A stretch of 32,738 nucleotides of DNA, from the IMG/VR virus record IMGVR_UViG_3300033141_003935, positions 1-32,738 of that record. The stretch is one strand, 5' to 3'. Position numbers and translations under genes: made by a program. Source of the DNA: a virus. The notes beneath the pieces were generated by a model. The model was not told the origin of the DNA, made no database searches, and was given only the letters and a program-made list of their open reading frames with translations. Below, in pieces: positions 20,560 through 28,915 of the stretch; position 1 is the stretch's first letter, and the number at the start of each line of letters is the position of its first letter.

Positions 20560-20883
20560 TTACTTGTTATTACTTCCTTCAACCCCTCTCTTTTCCCTAT
20601 CCATTTTACGTGATAAAAGCCATAGGTATGCCTCTTCTAACTTAGTTATCGCGATATTATTTTCGCGGCATTCCAAATTTTTATTAAATGATTTTAAAAT
20701 ATCTCTTAAGACTAAAATTAAATCATCTATTTGAATCCCATTGACTCCTACTTCTTTAATGGGAGCACTTTGTAATTGAACTTCAATTTTTGATATAGGA
20801 TTGTTATTGGCAAAATCAAAAACCTTATCTAAATCAATATTATGAGAATTTAATTGTAAGAAATTTTTAATAAGTATCTCCAA
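20560..20883 (-). CDS. Acb2/Tad1-hairpin-like phage protein (candidate anti-CBASS/Thoeris)
   Basis: 107 residues. The C-terminal half carries the marks of a phage family I recall as containing the Acb2/Tad1 hairpin domain: A-P-I-K-E-V-G-V-N-G, then D-D-L-I-L-V-L-R-D-I-L, C-R-E-N-N-I-A-I-T-K-L-E-E-A, Y-L-W-L, and R-x-x-R-G-V-E-G near the end. Acb2 and Tad1 bind cyclic-nucleotide or cADPR-type signals and so blunt CBASS or Thoeris defence; activity here is inferred from the motif only. The start is TTG at 20883, 2 bp after the upstream stop and without a ribosome site, implying coupled translation. The tRNA follows its stop by 1 nt. Confidence 0.6.
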   Translation of the reverse strand: MEILIKNFLQLNSHNIDLDKVFDFANNNPISKIEVQLQSAPIKEVGVNGIQIDDLILVLRDILKSFNKNLECRENNIAITKLEEAYLWLLSRKMDREKRGVEGSNNK

Positions 20884-20885
20884 AT

Positions 20886-21062
20886 TTATTTATAATGTGT
20901 ATTAGAATCATTATATTTAATTGCTGACCACTTTGTACCATCCCATACAAAACCGCTTTGTCCTGGTATCCATGCAATCTCTTGCCATGGTGCAAATAAC
21001 TCGCTAATAAAATCTTTAGAAGCATCTTTAGATGCTTCTTTTACACCGCCTATCTCTACCAT
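20886..21062 (-). CDS. Small hypothetical protein with WDGTKW motif
   Basis: 58 residues: MVEIGGVKEASKDASKDFIS, then ELFAPWQEIAWIPGQSGFVW and DGTKWSAIKYNDSN. The final W-D-G-T-K-W resembles short segments of phage tail-appendage proteins (compare V-W-H-G-T-N-W in the 854-residue fibre gene here). AAAGGAGAG sits ahead of the ATG at good distance, and the stop is 2 bp before the next gene, so it is well supported as a gene. Function unknown. Confidence 0.7.
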   Translation of the reverse strand: MVEIGGVKEASKDASKDFISELFAPWQEIAWIPGQSGFVWDGTKWSAIKYNDSNTHYK

Positions 21063-21085
21063 ACGATTCTCTCCTTTAGCACTGT

Positions 21086-21682
21086 TTAAATATTTATTTT
21101 ATAAGAAACTGAAAAACCATATAAATCCAAACTCGGCTGTTGCTTTTTATAAATTATATCTACCGGATTTTTAGAGCCGCCGTTGTAGTGTGACCATGAA
21201 ACGCCGGCAGTTAAGTTTTTAGAGATTTTATAGTCTAGCCCCGCACCGTAGGTAATATTTATTTTATCTTTATTAAATTTCTCACCATCCAAAGGCTGAA
21301 AATAAGTGACCCCACCGCGAGCATATGCAATGAAGCTTTCATCGAGAGGAATGTTCACGCGGAGGGTCAAATCGGCTATCTGCTGTTTGATTTTAAAATT
21401 TTTAATCACTTTATCGTTGATTGCGAATTTTAAATCACGTTTATCAGTAATCAAATACCCCGTTTCTACAGCAAAATGTTTTGTAAAATTATATCCAACA
21501 AAAGCACGTCCTGCAAAATTGGTTGTATGCTCTTTGAATAAGTTATTATTAAGACCGTCATAAACGAAACCGCCTGTTGCGCCTACGTAAACAGACTTGT
21601 TTGAATTGGTTTTTGGCGATACGCCATTGGCAAATACATTGCAACTAACTACTAGTAATGCCGCTAAAAATATTTTTTTCAT
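21086..21682 (-). CDS. Outer-membrane beta-barrel protein (OmpA/Lom-like moron)
   Basis: 198 residues. An N-terminal signal peptide (MKKIFLAALLVVS...VFA, cleavage probably after residue 19) precedes an 8-strand-type barrel: VYVGATGGFVYDGL, AGRAFVGYNFTKHFAVETGY, ADLTLRVNIPLDESFIAYAR, GGVTYFQPL, TYGAGLDYKISKNLTAGVSW and a final Y-G-F-S-V-S-Y-K-I-N-I. Alternating hydrophobic strands and the YNFTKHFAVETGY pattern are typical of OmpA-like barrels. The V-V-S-C within the signal could be a lipobox, but a barrel favours ordinary processing. In phages such genes (for example Lom of lambda) alter the lysogen's surface. GGTAAG precedes the ATG. Confidence 0.85.
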   Translation of the reverse strand: MKKIFLAALLVVSCNVFANGVSPKTNSNKSVYVGATGGFVYDGLNNNLFKEHTTNFAGRAFVGYNFTKHFAVETGYLITDKRDLKFAINDKVIKNFKIKQQIADLTLRVNIPLDESFIAYARGGVTYFQPLDGEKFNKDKINITYGAGLDYKISKNLTAGVSWSHYNGGSKNPVDIIYKKQQPSLDLYGFSVSYKINI

Positions 21683-21696
21683 TTTCTTACCTTAAT

Positions 21697-21882
21697 TTAA
21701 TTGTTAATAATTTCGATATCGTTTGTTGAAAACGATACTTTTTTTTGCATTTTTTGCGTATTTTCTGCGTTTTCCTCGATAAAAGTTATTAAATGCGCCA
21801 AAGAACTTTTCCTATCAGGAACTTCAGGCGGTTTATCTTCTTTAGACTTATGCTTATTTTTATGTTTAAAAAATCTTAGCAT
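21697..21882 (-). CDS. Small charged hypothetical protein
   Basis: 61 residues: a lysine/histidine-rich start (MLRFFKHKNKHKSKEDKPPE), a proline-containing link and a helical part (LAHLITFIEENAENTQKMQK). No membrane segment or known motif. The start overlaps the upstream gene's end by 7 bp (ATGCTAA), fitting a coupled operon. Coding status is supported by this overlap and by position, not by homology. Confidence 0.6.
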   Translation of the reverse strand: MLRFFKHKNKHKSKEDKPPEVPDRKSSLAHLITFIEENAENTQKMQKKVSFSTNDIEIINN

Positions 21883-22184
21883 TCTTTATTGTCTGCCGCT
21901 TTACTTTCGAATTCCTTTTTAAAATCAGCCATAAGCTCTAAAAGTCTATCACGGTAGATTGGAAAGCAAACTCCATTAGAATTTTCTACAACTTCATAGA
22001 GTAGATTAAAATCTACCTCATCAATATCTAAAACTGTAGTTTTTGCAAGCGTCTCACGCAATAGTTTCGCTTTTTCAGGGTATTTAGATGTAACACGTTC
22101 GAGTATTGGAATTAATGCTTCACACGCAATGCCCAAAACTACTCCTTTTGTATCATAAATCGGTTTATTAAAATCTAACTTCAT
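21876..22184 (-). CDS. Phage hypothetical protein, first gene after a promoter
   Basis: 102 residues starting M-K-L-D-F-N-K-P-I-Y-D-T-K-G, a beginning I associate with small phage proteins near tail or lysis genes that have no known function. The rest is helical (VLGIACEALIPILERVTSKY, LLRETLAKTTVLDIDEVDFN). An AAGAGG ribosome site precedes ATG 22184, and a TTGACA-17-TAGCAT promoter lies just upstream, so it is the first gene of the block that includes the barrel, tRNA and lysis genes. Confidence 0.7.
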   Translation of the reverse strand: MKLDFNKPIYDTKGVVLGIACEALIPILERVTSKYPEKAKLLRETLAKTTVLDIDEVDFNLLYEVVENSNGVCFPIYRDRLLELMADFKKEFESKAADNKEC

Positions 22185-22213
22185 ATCATTCCTCTTCTTA
22201 TTAAAAAGAACTT

Positions 22214-22242
22214 ATGCTATCAAAAACGTAACAGATTGTCAA
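22214..22242 (-). promoter_or_regulatory. Sigma70 promoter for the lysis/moron operon
   Basis: Read on the minus strand: perfect -35 TTGACA (22242-22237), a 17-bp spacer, and -10 TAGCAT (22219-22214). It sits in the only sizeable gap between the tail-fibre genes and the block starting at 22184, where an independent promoter is expected. Confidence 0.65.
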
Positions 22243-22248
22243 TGTTCG

Positions 22249-24675
22249 TTATGCTATTACAGTTGTCGTTGTAACGCCCCCAAAATTTTTAGTGATTTTA
22301 ACATCGCCAGTCGTTGAATTAAAATATAAGCTGCAATAATTAATCGCTGGAGTTGGTGTTACAGTATGTCCGTGTAGCGACCAAAACATCTCGGCAATTA
22401 CATCCAGGTCATCATTTAAAATCGATATAATTGAATTCCCTGTATTATCTTTAAAAATAATATCACCAGTTCCAATGCCTCTTATATCCTCAACTTCTAC
22501 GTGCCCTCCGCCCGCACCCAGAATTACGTTTTGGCTCGATGTGCCATTTAACGATAAAGCCCCACCTGCACTATCGATTGTCGAGCAATTATAAATTTCT
22601 CCGCAAGCTAAAGATAGAAACGCAACGTGCGCCATAGTGCTTAAGTTTTGATTTATCGAACATGAACTAGTCGCGTTAAAAGAAGTCGTTCCTGCGTCAA
22701 TATTAATCGTATCGTCAGTGTGACCATTCGAGAGATATAGCGGCGTTTTACCTGTGTTGTTACCCACGGATAGGTCATCTGAAACTTTAAGAAGATTTTT
22801 TTCAGGGTAGTGCGGGAAATTTTTACCAATAGAGAACGCGTTTTGCATCGCCCCATCACGTATGACATCTAAACTCGCGCCTCCTTCTTGATTCCCGTCA
22901 TTGATCCAATTATTGAGTGTGGAAAAGCTAAAACTTCCCTGCTCAATATAACCCGCAGGTGCAGGGAGTTTTTGTCGGAATAGAATCGTATTAGAAGTAT
23001 TTGTTATATCAGCCGCTTCTATTAAATTGTCGATAGTAATATAGTTTTTGTTAGCTTGCGCGATTCCCGGTGATTGTAACGATAAATCCGAAAAAGTTAG
23101 CGTACCTTTGCCGTCAAAGTGAAAACGATTTGCGCCGTCTATCAACATAGTAACGCTATCTGTCGTTCCCGCTGTGTATGCTAGATTAACTTCTTTAGTG
23201 GTGTCAGAATCCCTGATGACCATCATTCCTACGACATTCGCAGGATCGCCAACACTGCTACCTTCAATTCTAAAAACCGAACGTCTCGCTGTGTTTTTGC
23301 ACAAAGAACTACTTTCGTTAACGCCAACCGCGTTTGTGATATTTAAAACCCCGTCCTCTTTTAAAATTCCAGAACTTTCAATTACCCCGTTTTTAGTATC
23401 ATTTACTGTTAAGATTGAACCCGCGGCTGCGTAATTTATTATTTCAACGTCCGTTAATCCTGTGAATGAGGTTGCGCCCCCGCCACCACTTGCTCCACCT
23501 GCGCCAGATAGAGTTCGTATATACGCTGTCTTATTCTCGAGTGCCTCGGCTAAATTTGTAGTACCCTCTTCGATTAAAATTAACGCTCGATCGGATGCGC
23601 CCGCAACATCCTCGTTAATTACCGCATTGTAACTTAATATAGCTGTCATTCCATCCGTAAAACTGTTGTAAATAGCTTGCCCATAGGCAATCATTACCGT
23701 ATATTTTTCATTATTCGGAAATAAAATCGTTTGCTGAATAGTCCATTTGTTCGGCGGCACTTCTACTAACACGGTGCTACCATCGTCATAAAAATTTGGA
23801 TCTAGGTCAAAAACTACTACATACGTTGCGGTAATTGTGCCTGTTGCTGGAGTGACTGGAGTGCCAACAATTTCATACGTAAATGTTGTTGTTGATGGTG
23901 TCCCCGTTATTATAAAAGAACCATTATACTCGGATTGGTCTGCGTCTGCGATCACGATTCTTGTGTCCGCGAAAATTTTATGCGGAGTAGTGGTTGTGGC
24001 GGTTACAGTCGTGCCTGACCGCGTTAAAGAAGAGACGCTTAACGTTGTAGATGTGATTGTTGAATTACTAGCTCCCCGATAAATTCTTAAATATTCTATC
24101 TCAGAAACTGCTGGAGTAGTCGGCATATTCGGATTATTTTTATCCGTTTCATAATTTGCACCGATTCGCGAAGACAACCCAACAGTTTTGTTTAATCGAA
24201 GATTTGCTCCGTTCGCAGAAAAAATATTCCCACTTTCGTTTACAGTTCCTTTTTGAATTATAGAATTAATCCAATCGATATTCGCGCTCAGATACCGAGC
24301 GGGATAAAAAAATCGTCCAGTTATTGTACTACGGTTAAAATGACTTAACCGTCCAATACGTGTAATAGAGTTAGCCATCTGGGTAGGCGAGAAATCAGTT
24401 ACCTGCATTACAACAGCCCCCCCGCCATCCAGACCAACAAAAGTTCCTGCATGTGATGTTAAAAAAGGAGTTGTCAATTCGAGTTTCGGGTCCCATGTGA
24501 CTTCCGTGCGTACGGGATTATCAGGATCGGATTTGTCAACAACATAACTATTACCCGGTTCAGGTATATCGTATTTCGTAGGATTAGCATTAATTGCTAG
24601 ATTTCCTCCGTTCGCTAAGCCCGTAAAATCCATACCTTCTTTTATAGATGTCTGTTTTAATCTAAGTGTACCCAT
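22249..24675 (-). CDS. Large tail-fibre or appendage protein
   Basis: 808 residues. Starts MGTLRLKQTSIKEGM. Near residues 205-285 lies an Ig-like module (S-G-T-T-V-T-A-T-T-T-T-P-H-K-I...Y-N-G-S-F-I-I-T...F-T-Y-E-I-V-G-T-P), of the kind seen in phage structural proteins and also present in the baseplate J protein here. Around 400 a glycine-rich hinge (GAGGASGGGG) precedes T-S-F-T-G-L-T-D. The C-terminal part is a repetitive beta-rich shaft ending Y-F-N-S-T-T-G-D-V-K-I-T-K-N-F-G-G. This domain plan suggests a trimeric host-contact fibre. AAGGTG precedes the ATG. It is the last gene of the tail block, before the operon promoter. Confidence 0.75.
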   Translation of the reverse strand: MGTLRLKQTSIKEGMDFTGLANGGNLAINANPTKYDIPEPGNSYVVDKSDPDNPVRTEVTWDPKLELTTPFLTSHAGTFVGLDGGGAVVMQVTDFSPTQMANSITRIGRLSHFNRSTITGRFFYPARYLSANIDWINSIIQKGTVNESGNIFSANGANLRLNKTVGLSSRIGANYETDKNNPNMPTTPAVSEIEYLRIYRGASNSTITSTTLSVSSLTRSGTTVTATTTTPHKIFADTRIVIADADQSEYNGSFIITGTPSTTTFTYEIVGTPVTPATGTITATYVVVFDLDPNFYDDGSTVLVEVPPNKWTIQQTILFPNNEKYTVMIAYGQAIYNSFTDGMTAILSYNAVINEDVAGASDRALILIEEGTTNLAEALENKTAYIRTLSGAGGASGGGGATSFTGLTDVEIINYAAAGSILTVNDTKNGVIESSGILKEDGVLNITNAVGVNESSSLCKNTARRSVFRIEGSSVGDPANVVGMMVIRDSDTTKEVNLAYTAGTTDSVTMLIDGANRFHFDGKGTLTFSDLSLQSPGIAQANKNYITIDNLIEAADITNTSNTILFRQKLPAPAGYIEQGSFSFSTLNNWINDGNQEGGASLDVIRDGAMQNAFSIGKNFPHYPEKNLLKVSDDLSVGNNTGKTPLYLSNGHTDDTINIDAGTTSFNATSSCSINQNLSTMAHVAFLSLACGEIYNCSTIDSAGGALSLNGTSSQNVILGAGGGHVEVEDIRGIGTGDIIFKDNTGNSIISILNDDLDVIAEMFWSLHGHTVTPTPAINYCSLYFNSTTGDVKITKNFGGVTTTTVIA

Positions 24676-24689
24676 ATCATTATCACCTT

Positions 24690-27254
24690 TTATCGTCTTA
24701 AGTATCTGTGGTAAATTCCTAAATAATCTATGTTACCACCTATTGAATTGTGTTGTACTTTAACGCCAATTAAATCCCCTGCGTTTCTCGGCGCAGAATA
24801 TATTTTTGTTAAATCTAACTGTACAAATTTATCTGTTTTTCCTGTAAAGTCATACAATGTAGCAGTATCGCTTTCAGCTACAGCATGATAAGTCGTATCT
24901 GCAAAAAAATTTCCATGATCAGAAAATAAATCTATATCACGACTTGTTGTAGCTGCGCCAGCAGTACAAATACCAACCAGCAAAAAGTCTACAGTTGAAA
25001 TGTAATCCTGCGGCATGACAAAATTAAAATGTGCCGAGTCATTTTGCCCTATGCGCTGCACGCTGAAATATCCCCTAACATTATCATACGTTGCGGGAAT
25101 GAATAAAACTCGTGTCGTAAACAACAATGTCCTTAACCAAGTAGGACCGTTACTAACTAATTTAATGGAATCGTACTGATCAATTAGTGGATAATTTGTG
25201 TAAACCCCATCAATTAAGCCGACCAGGACAACGAAGTAATTGCCGTCTGTGGTGCGTTTTATGGTCAACTCACGCCCGGGGAAAACCGTTGAATCAGGTA
25301 ACACAACATTTATATTCCCTGTAGTCGGATTTGCCACCACAACATCGTCTGTTGGCTGAATCACGTAAGGTGAGGTCGTTGTAGTAACTAGATTAAGTAC
25401 TTTTGAACTTCCAGCAGAAACGGTATTATACCTAGCAATTAATTCGTCTCCGATTTCTTTTAGAGTTAGCCCTTCTGGGTCTAGCCAAGTAAGTGTTGTG
25501 CCACTTACTATATACTCCTTAATTTCAGCCCTTCTCTGCCCGTTTAAATACAAATCAAAGCCGTTATTATCCAATGGTGCTGTTGGTAAAGTAAACACCG
25601 TCTGTCCGTCACTAGATATGTTTAGCAATTTTTTATCAGGCGCTGGCACATTGTCATCGAAGTATTTTTTATCGATGATATCCACATCAGCTGTTATTGT
25701 CGGGTGCGTAGCGTAAGTCATTTTTTCTATAAATTCTTTTGCGCCATCAATAATCTGTGATTGATTATTTATATGACCATCAACGACACCTGGTCCAGCC
25801 ATCTGTATCCCTGCCAATGCGTTATGCTCCTGCACCGCAGCTTGTACAATTCTAGTACTCCCGTTTTTTATTTGTTCGGCTAACTCGATTCGCACTTTTC
25901 CTGTGGTCGTGTATGCGGATGAAGTTTTAAAAACGATTCGATAAGCGAATGGTGCTTCTTGGATTTCCAGTTCAGTAAGATTAAGATGCTCAATAGTTTC
26001 TGCATTCGCAGAAATTAAAGAATCGTGCTGTTGCTGTGGCATTATGAGAATCGATTTAAAATCTGTATCGCCGTTAATTGATGGGTTTTTAGTCACCCAA
26101 AGGTTATAGTATTTATTATTTTCACCTTCAACAAACGTCCAATTTCCCGTCACCAATTTATTGTAGTATATGTATCCCCCAGGAGCATTTGTAAAAGGAA
26201 ACGCAACCCATTTGTTCCACGCCCACTGCCCAGCCGCATGTTTTCTAAAAATTGTGTATAGTCCGCCAGCCGCTAAAGCAGGTAGCCACGTATGCAAATC
26301 CTCATCAGCTACTGTTCCAGCCGTTAGCGAAAAAGTATTATCTGCGTCAATAGGGGTAACTGGTTTTTCTTCATAATCTCCGATCACAAAATCAGTTGCG
26401 GGATCTAAAATATATGCGCCGTTACGAACATGCTCTTGCTTGTGCCATTGCGGAATTCCAGTTGATGAATGCCTTTCTTCGTTAGCGAAACCGTCAGAAA
26501 CCGCTTGACTATATTTCGCATACGAAATCGGAACATCTATTAATAAATCGTATTTTGTTGTACTAAACTGAAAAACATTAGCGCTATCCACATAAAAATA
26601 ATAATTATCATTCAGATGAGGGTGATCAAAAATTTGCGCCGAACTAACGGTGTATTTAACTGATCTTAAATAGTAAATAAAACTTGTTGCGGGTAATTTA
26701 GGTCTGACAGCTATCGAACGCGCTGGTAGAGTTAGTGTGCCGTCAATTACTAAGGGAGTTCCTGTCGGGTTATAAAATATTTCGCTATTTTCTATATCTG
26801 GAAATCCGGTGGGTGATTGTAATCCGCCGTAAAATCTAGTATCCAATTCATTAATTCCGCCAAAAACTGAAGTATCACTGGTATTTAACTCAGGGTTATT
26901 GCGCGTAAAAATATTTTCGTCATTTATTTTATAAATTTGACTTGATGCGACATTTACACTTCTAGGGTTAAGCGGTAATAAATCAGTCAGATCATCTCCC
27001 CACAAAGCAGTATCTCCGATAACTACCCAATTTGTGCCATGCCATACAATCTCTTGTCCTAGCAAAAACGACCGTCCTGTATTAGTCTTAGTTACATCAT
27101 TATCCGTTACATTTGCACCAATGATATACATCCAACCAACTTGCACTTCAGCCAAAGTAGGAAAATCAGCAGCAACAAAGATAACTCCTTTTAAAATAAG
27201 CTTGCCGCTTCCACTTAAGATAGTATCCAGCAAAGATATAATTTGATCGCCCAT
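24690..27254 (-). CDS. Large tail appendage protein
   Basis: 854 residues without clear enzyme motifs. The N-terminus (SGKLILKGVIFVAADFPTLA, V-G-W-M-Y-I-I-G-A-N-V, E-I-V-W-H-G-T-N-W-V-V-I-G-D-T) resembles attachment regions of phage fibre proteins. The middle contains E-H-N-A-L-A-G-I-Q and F-D-L-Y-L-N-G-Q-R-R. The C-terminal third has P-D-S-T-V-F-P-G-R-E-L-T-I-K-R, typical of trimeric fibre or spike shafts, followed by a compact terminal domain ending Y-L-G-I-Y-H-R-Y-L-R-R. It probably works with the neighbouring 808- and 423-residue proteins as virion adhesins. The gene ends 14 bp before the next start. Confidence 0.7.
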   Translation of the reverse strand: MGDQIISLLDTILSGSGKLILKGVIFVAADFPTLAEVQVGWMYIIGANVTDNDVTKTNTGRSFLLGQEIVWHGTNWVVIGDTALWGDDLTDLLPLNPRSVNVASSQIYKINDENIFTRNNPELNTSDTSVFGGINELDTRFYGGLQSPTGFPDIENSEIFYNPTGTPLVIDGTLTLPARSIAVRPKLPATSFIYYLRSVKYTVSSAQIFDHPHLNDNYYFYVDSANVFQFSTTKYDLLIDVPISYAKYSQAVSDGFANEERHSSTGIPQWHKQEHVRNGAYILDPATDFVIGDYEEKPVTPIDADNTFSLTAGTVADEDLHTWLPALAAGGLYTIFRKHAAGQWAWNKWVAFPFTNAPGGYIYYNKLVTGNWTFVEGENNKYYNLWVTKNPSINGDTDFKSILIMPQQQHDSLISANAETIEHLNLTELEIQEAPFAYRIVFKTSSAYTTTGKVRIELAEQIKNGSTRIVQAAVQEHNALAGIQMAGPGVVDGHINNQSQIIDGAKEFIEKMTYATHPTITADVDIIDKKYFDDNVPAPDKKLLNISSDGQTVFTLPTAPLDNNGFDLYLNGQRRAEIKEYIVSGTTLTWLDPEGLTLKEIGDELIARYNTVSAGSSKVLNLVTTTTSPYVIQPTDDVVVANPTTGNINVVLPDSTVFPGRELTIKRTTDGNYFVVLVGLIDGVYTNYPLIDQYDSIKLVSNGPTWLRTLLFTTRVLFIPATYDNVRGYFSVQRIGQNDSAHFNFVMPQDYISTVDFLLVGICTAGAATTSRDIDLFSDHGNFFADTTYHAVAESDTATLYDFTGKTDKFVQLDLTKIYSAPRNAGDLIGVKVQHNSIGGNIDYLGIYHRYLRR

Positions 27255-27270
27255 TTCGAAGCACCGTTAA

Positions 27271-27621
27271 TTAAATTGATCTTGTTAATAAATTTATTTG
27301 CCTTTCAGCTGACTCAGTAGCATTGCTTACTATTTTTAAATGCTGAATAGAATAAAAATCTATAGCTCCTAAACCATAAGCCCTTCCTGCGCTACATGTA
27401 ATGGAGACTAAAATATTATCTATGTTATAGTAATTATAGAAAGTAAGCCCATCATATGAAATTTTAAAAGTAATTGCCGTCCCATCAAACGCAGCAGGCA
27501 TGAATATAGTCTTCACTGTCGTTGCATACGGATTGATAATATTACTTTCGCTCTGACCGCTCTGAATAACCGCTACCAATGGCGGGATTAATTGTGTTGT
27601 AAAATTTTCTATTATTGCCAT
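27271..27621 (-). CDS. Small phage structural protein, unknown
   Basis: 116 residues, beta-rich: MAIIENFTTQLIPPLVAVIQ, then NPYATTVKTIFMPAAFDGTA, F-K-I-S-Y-D-G-L-T-F-Y and I-Q-H-L-K-I-V-S-N-A. The plan of a strand-rich domain with a D-G-T...S-x-D-G-x-x-F motif is common in small phage proteins between fibre genes. GAGGTAAAA precedes the ATG. A role as a fibre accessory or baseplate decoration protein is likely from position only. Confidence 0.6.
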   Translation of the reverse strand: MAIIENFTTQLIPPLVAVIQSGQSESNIINPYATTVKTIFMPAAFDGTAITFKISYDGLTFYNYYNIDNILVSITCSAGRAYGLGAIDFYSIQHLKIVSNATESAERQINLLTRSI

Positions 27622-27643
27622 TTTTTACCTCGTTAATTATTTA

Positions 27644-28915
27644 TTACATCTTCCAGCCTATTATTTTGTTATAAAGAGTAAGTACTAAACCACCAAAACC
27701 ACCTGTATCCTTATAAGCATAATAAACTTGGCTAGATAGATTCGTCACAACGTCTTGTATCGTAATACCTAGCGGCGGTTGCGTACCAGCAGTTGGGTTA
27801 TAACCTAATATTACTGTCCATTCATCATCCTCAGTTACACTAGGAGTATTTTCAAACGGCGAATATATCATGGCTCTTGCATAGCCTGCTGCTGCAGGTG
27901 TATTTCCTGGTGTACCTATACTAGATCGTATTATTGCTAATACCTCCAAATCTGGAGGCGTTGGTATTACAAGAAGCTCGTCTACTTTAGTCAGACCTTG
28001 TAAAGCTGGTACGTTTGCAGTATTTTTATTTTTCCATATTGTCGATCTAACTCTTGATATTTTGCATTGATGCATATAAAACGGTTCGATGTGAGTACTT
28101 ACATCAGTAAGCACGCTACCAAGGTATCCATAAAATGAATAAGTCGATGCGTCTGCTAATAAATTAACAGCATCAATTGATATATCATATCCAGCATCAA
28201 ATGTCCCATCGACCTTACCTAACGCAAATTTGTGATACCAAGTATCTGCAGTTAACGCTACTGTGCTAGCTCTCCCGCCATTACCAGTTCCCTCAGCCCA
28301 TACTTGATCTAATTTTTTAAAAAATGCATTATCTCTGTTAACTATAATTACAGAATTAGGAAATGCCGCTGTCCCACCAGAACAAGAACCCGCCGATATA
28401 TTGACATCATATTGTGGATCAGAAACATTGTTGGACAATAACATTTCATTGATAAATGAATTATTGATAATTACATTTTGATGATGTTCCGATAATCTGA
28501 AATTAGTACCATCGTATTCAAGTTCTGTATTCAATCCTTTTTGGATTTCGCCTCCTATTAAAGCGTGGTTACTATATGTTTTAATAGTCTTAACACCTAA
28601 ACTACCTACGTTTATTGTAGCAACTCCTGTATTTGTATTTGTAGGATTAAAACGTATCCTTAACCCATCTACATAATCTGTGGGAGATTTCATCGTTCCC
28701 TGAGCAGATACAACATATGTGTTAAGCGTTCCGCTATCGACAAAGAAATCTCCAGAGGTAGCATAAACTGATGAGGACTTCGAAACTTGAAAATTATCAG
28801 CTTCATTTAAAGTCTGTCCTGTATCTTCGACAACATTCTTAAGTTCTTGAGTCAGGGGGTTATATTCATCAGCAGCAACTGCGTTGCCATTTATTTTAAT
28901 CGGTATATCTTTCAT
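27644..28915 (-). CDS. Tail fibre protein
   Basis: 423 residues. The N-terminal part has phage-fibre features: NPLTQELKNVVEDTGQTLNE (helical), D-G-L-R-I-R-F-N-P-T-N-T-N-T-G-V-A-T-I-N-V-G-S-L-G-V-style repeats, and G-G-E-I-Q-K-G-L-N-T-E-L-E-Y-D-G-T-N-F-R-L, a strong signature of tail-fibre modules. The C-terminal half is beta-rich and ends NKIIGWKM. The ATG overlaps the stop of the gp48-type gene as ATGA. In Mu-like phages the fibre gene follows gp48, which agrees with this order. It should form the host-recognition fibre or its proximal part. Confidence 0.8.
   Translation of the reverse strand: MKDIPIKINGNAVAADEYNPLTQELKNVVEDTGQTLNEADNFQVSKSSSVYATSGDFFVDSGTLNTYVVSAQGTMKSPTDYVDGLRIRFNPTNTNTGVATINVGSLGVKTIKTYSNHALIGGEIQKGLNTELEYDGTNFRLSEHHQNVIINNSFINEMLLSNNVSDPQYDVNISAGSCSGGTAAFPNSVIIVNRDNAFFKKLDQVWAEGTGNGGRASTVALTADTWYHKFALGKVDGTFDAGYDISIDAVNLLADASTYSFYGYLGSVLTDVSTHIEPFYMHQCKISRVRSTIWKNKNTANVPALQGLTKVDELLVIPTPPDLEVLAIIRSSIGTPGNTPAAAGYARAMIYSPFENTPSVTEDDEWTVILGYNPTAGTQPPLGITIQDVVTNLSSQVYYAYKDTGGFGGLVLTLYNKIIGWKM

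Noticed and set aside
22653-24082. Open frames antisense to the 808-residue fibre gene.
   Set aside because: Low-complexity coding DNA gives chance frames; none has a ribosome site or plausible protein features.
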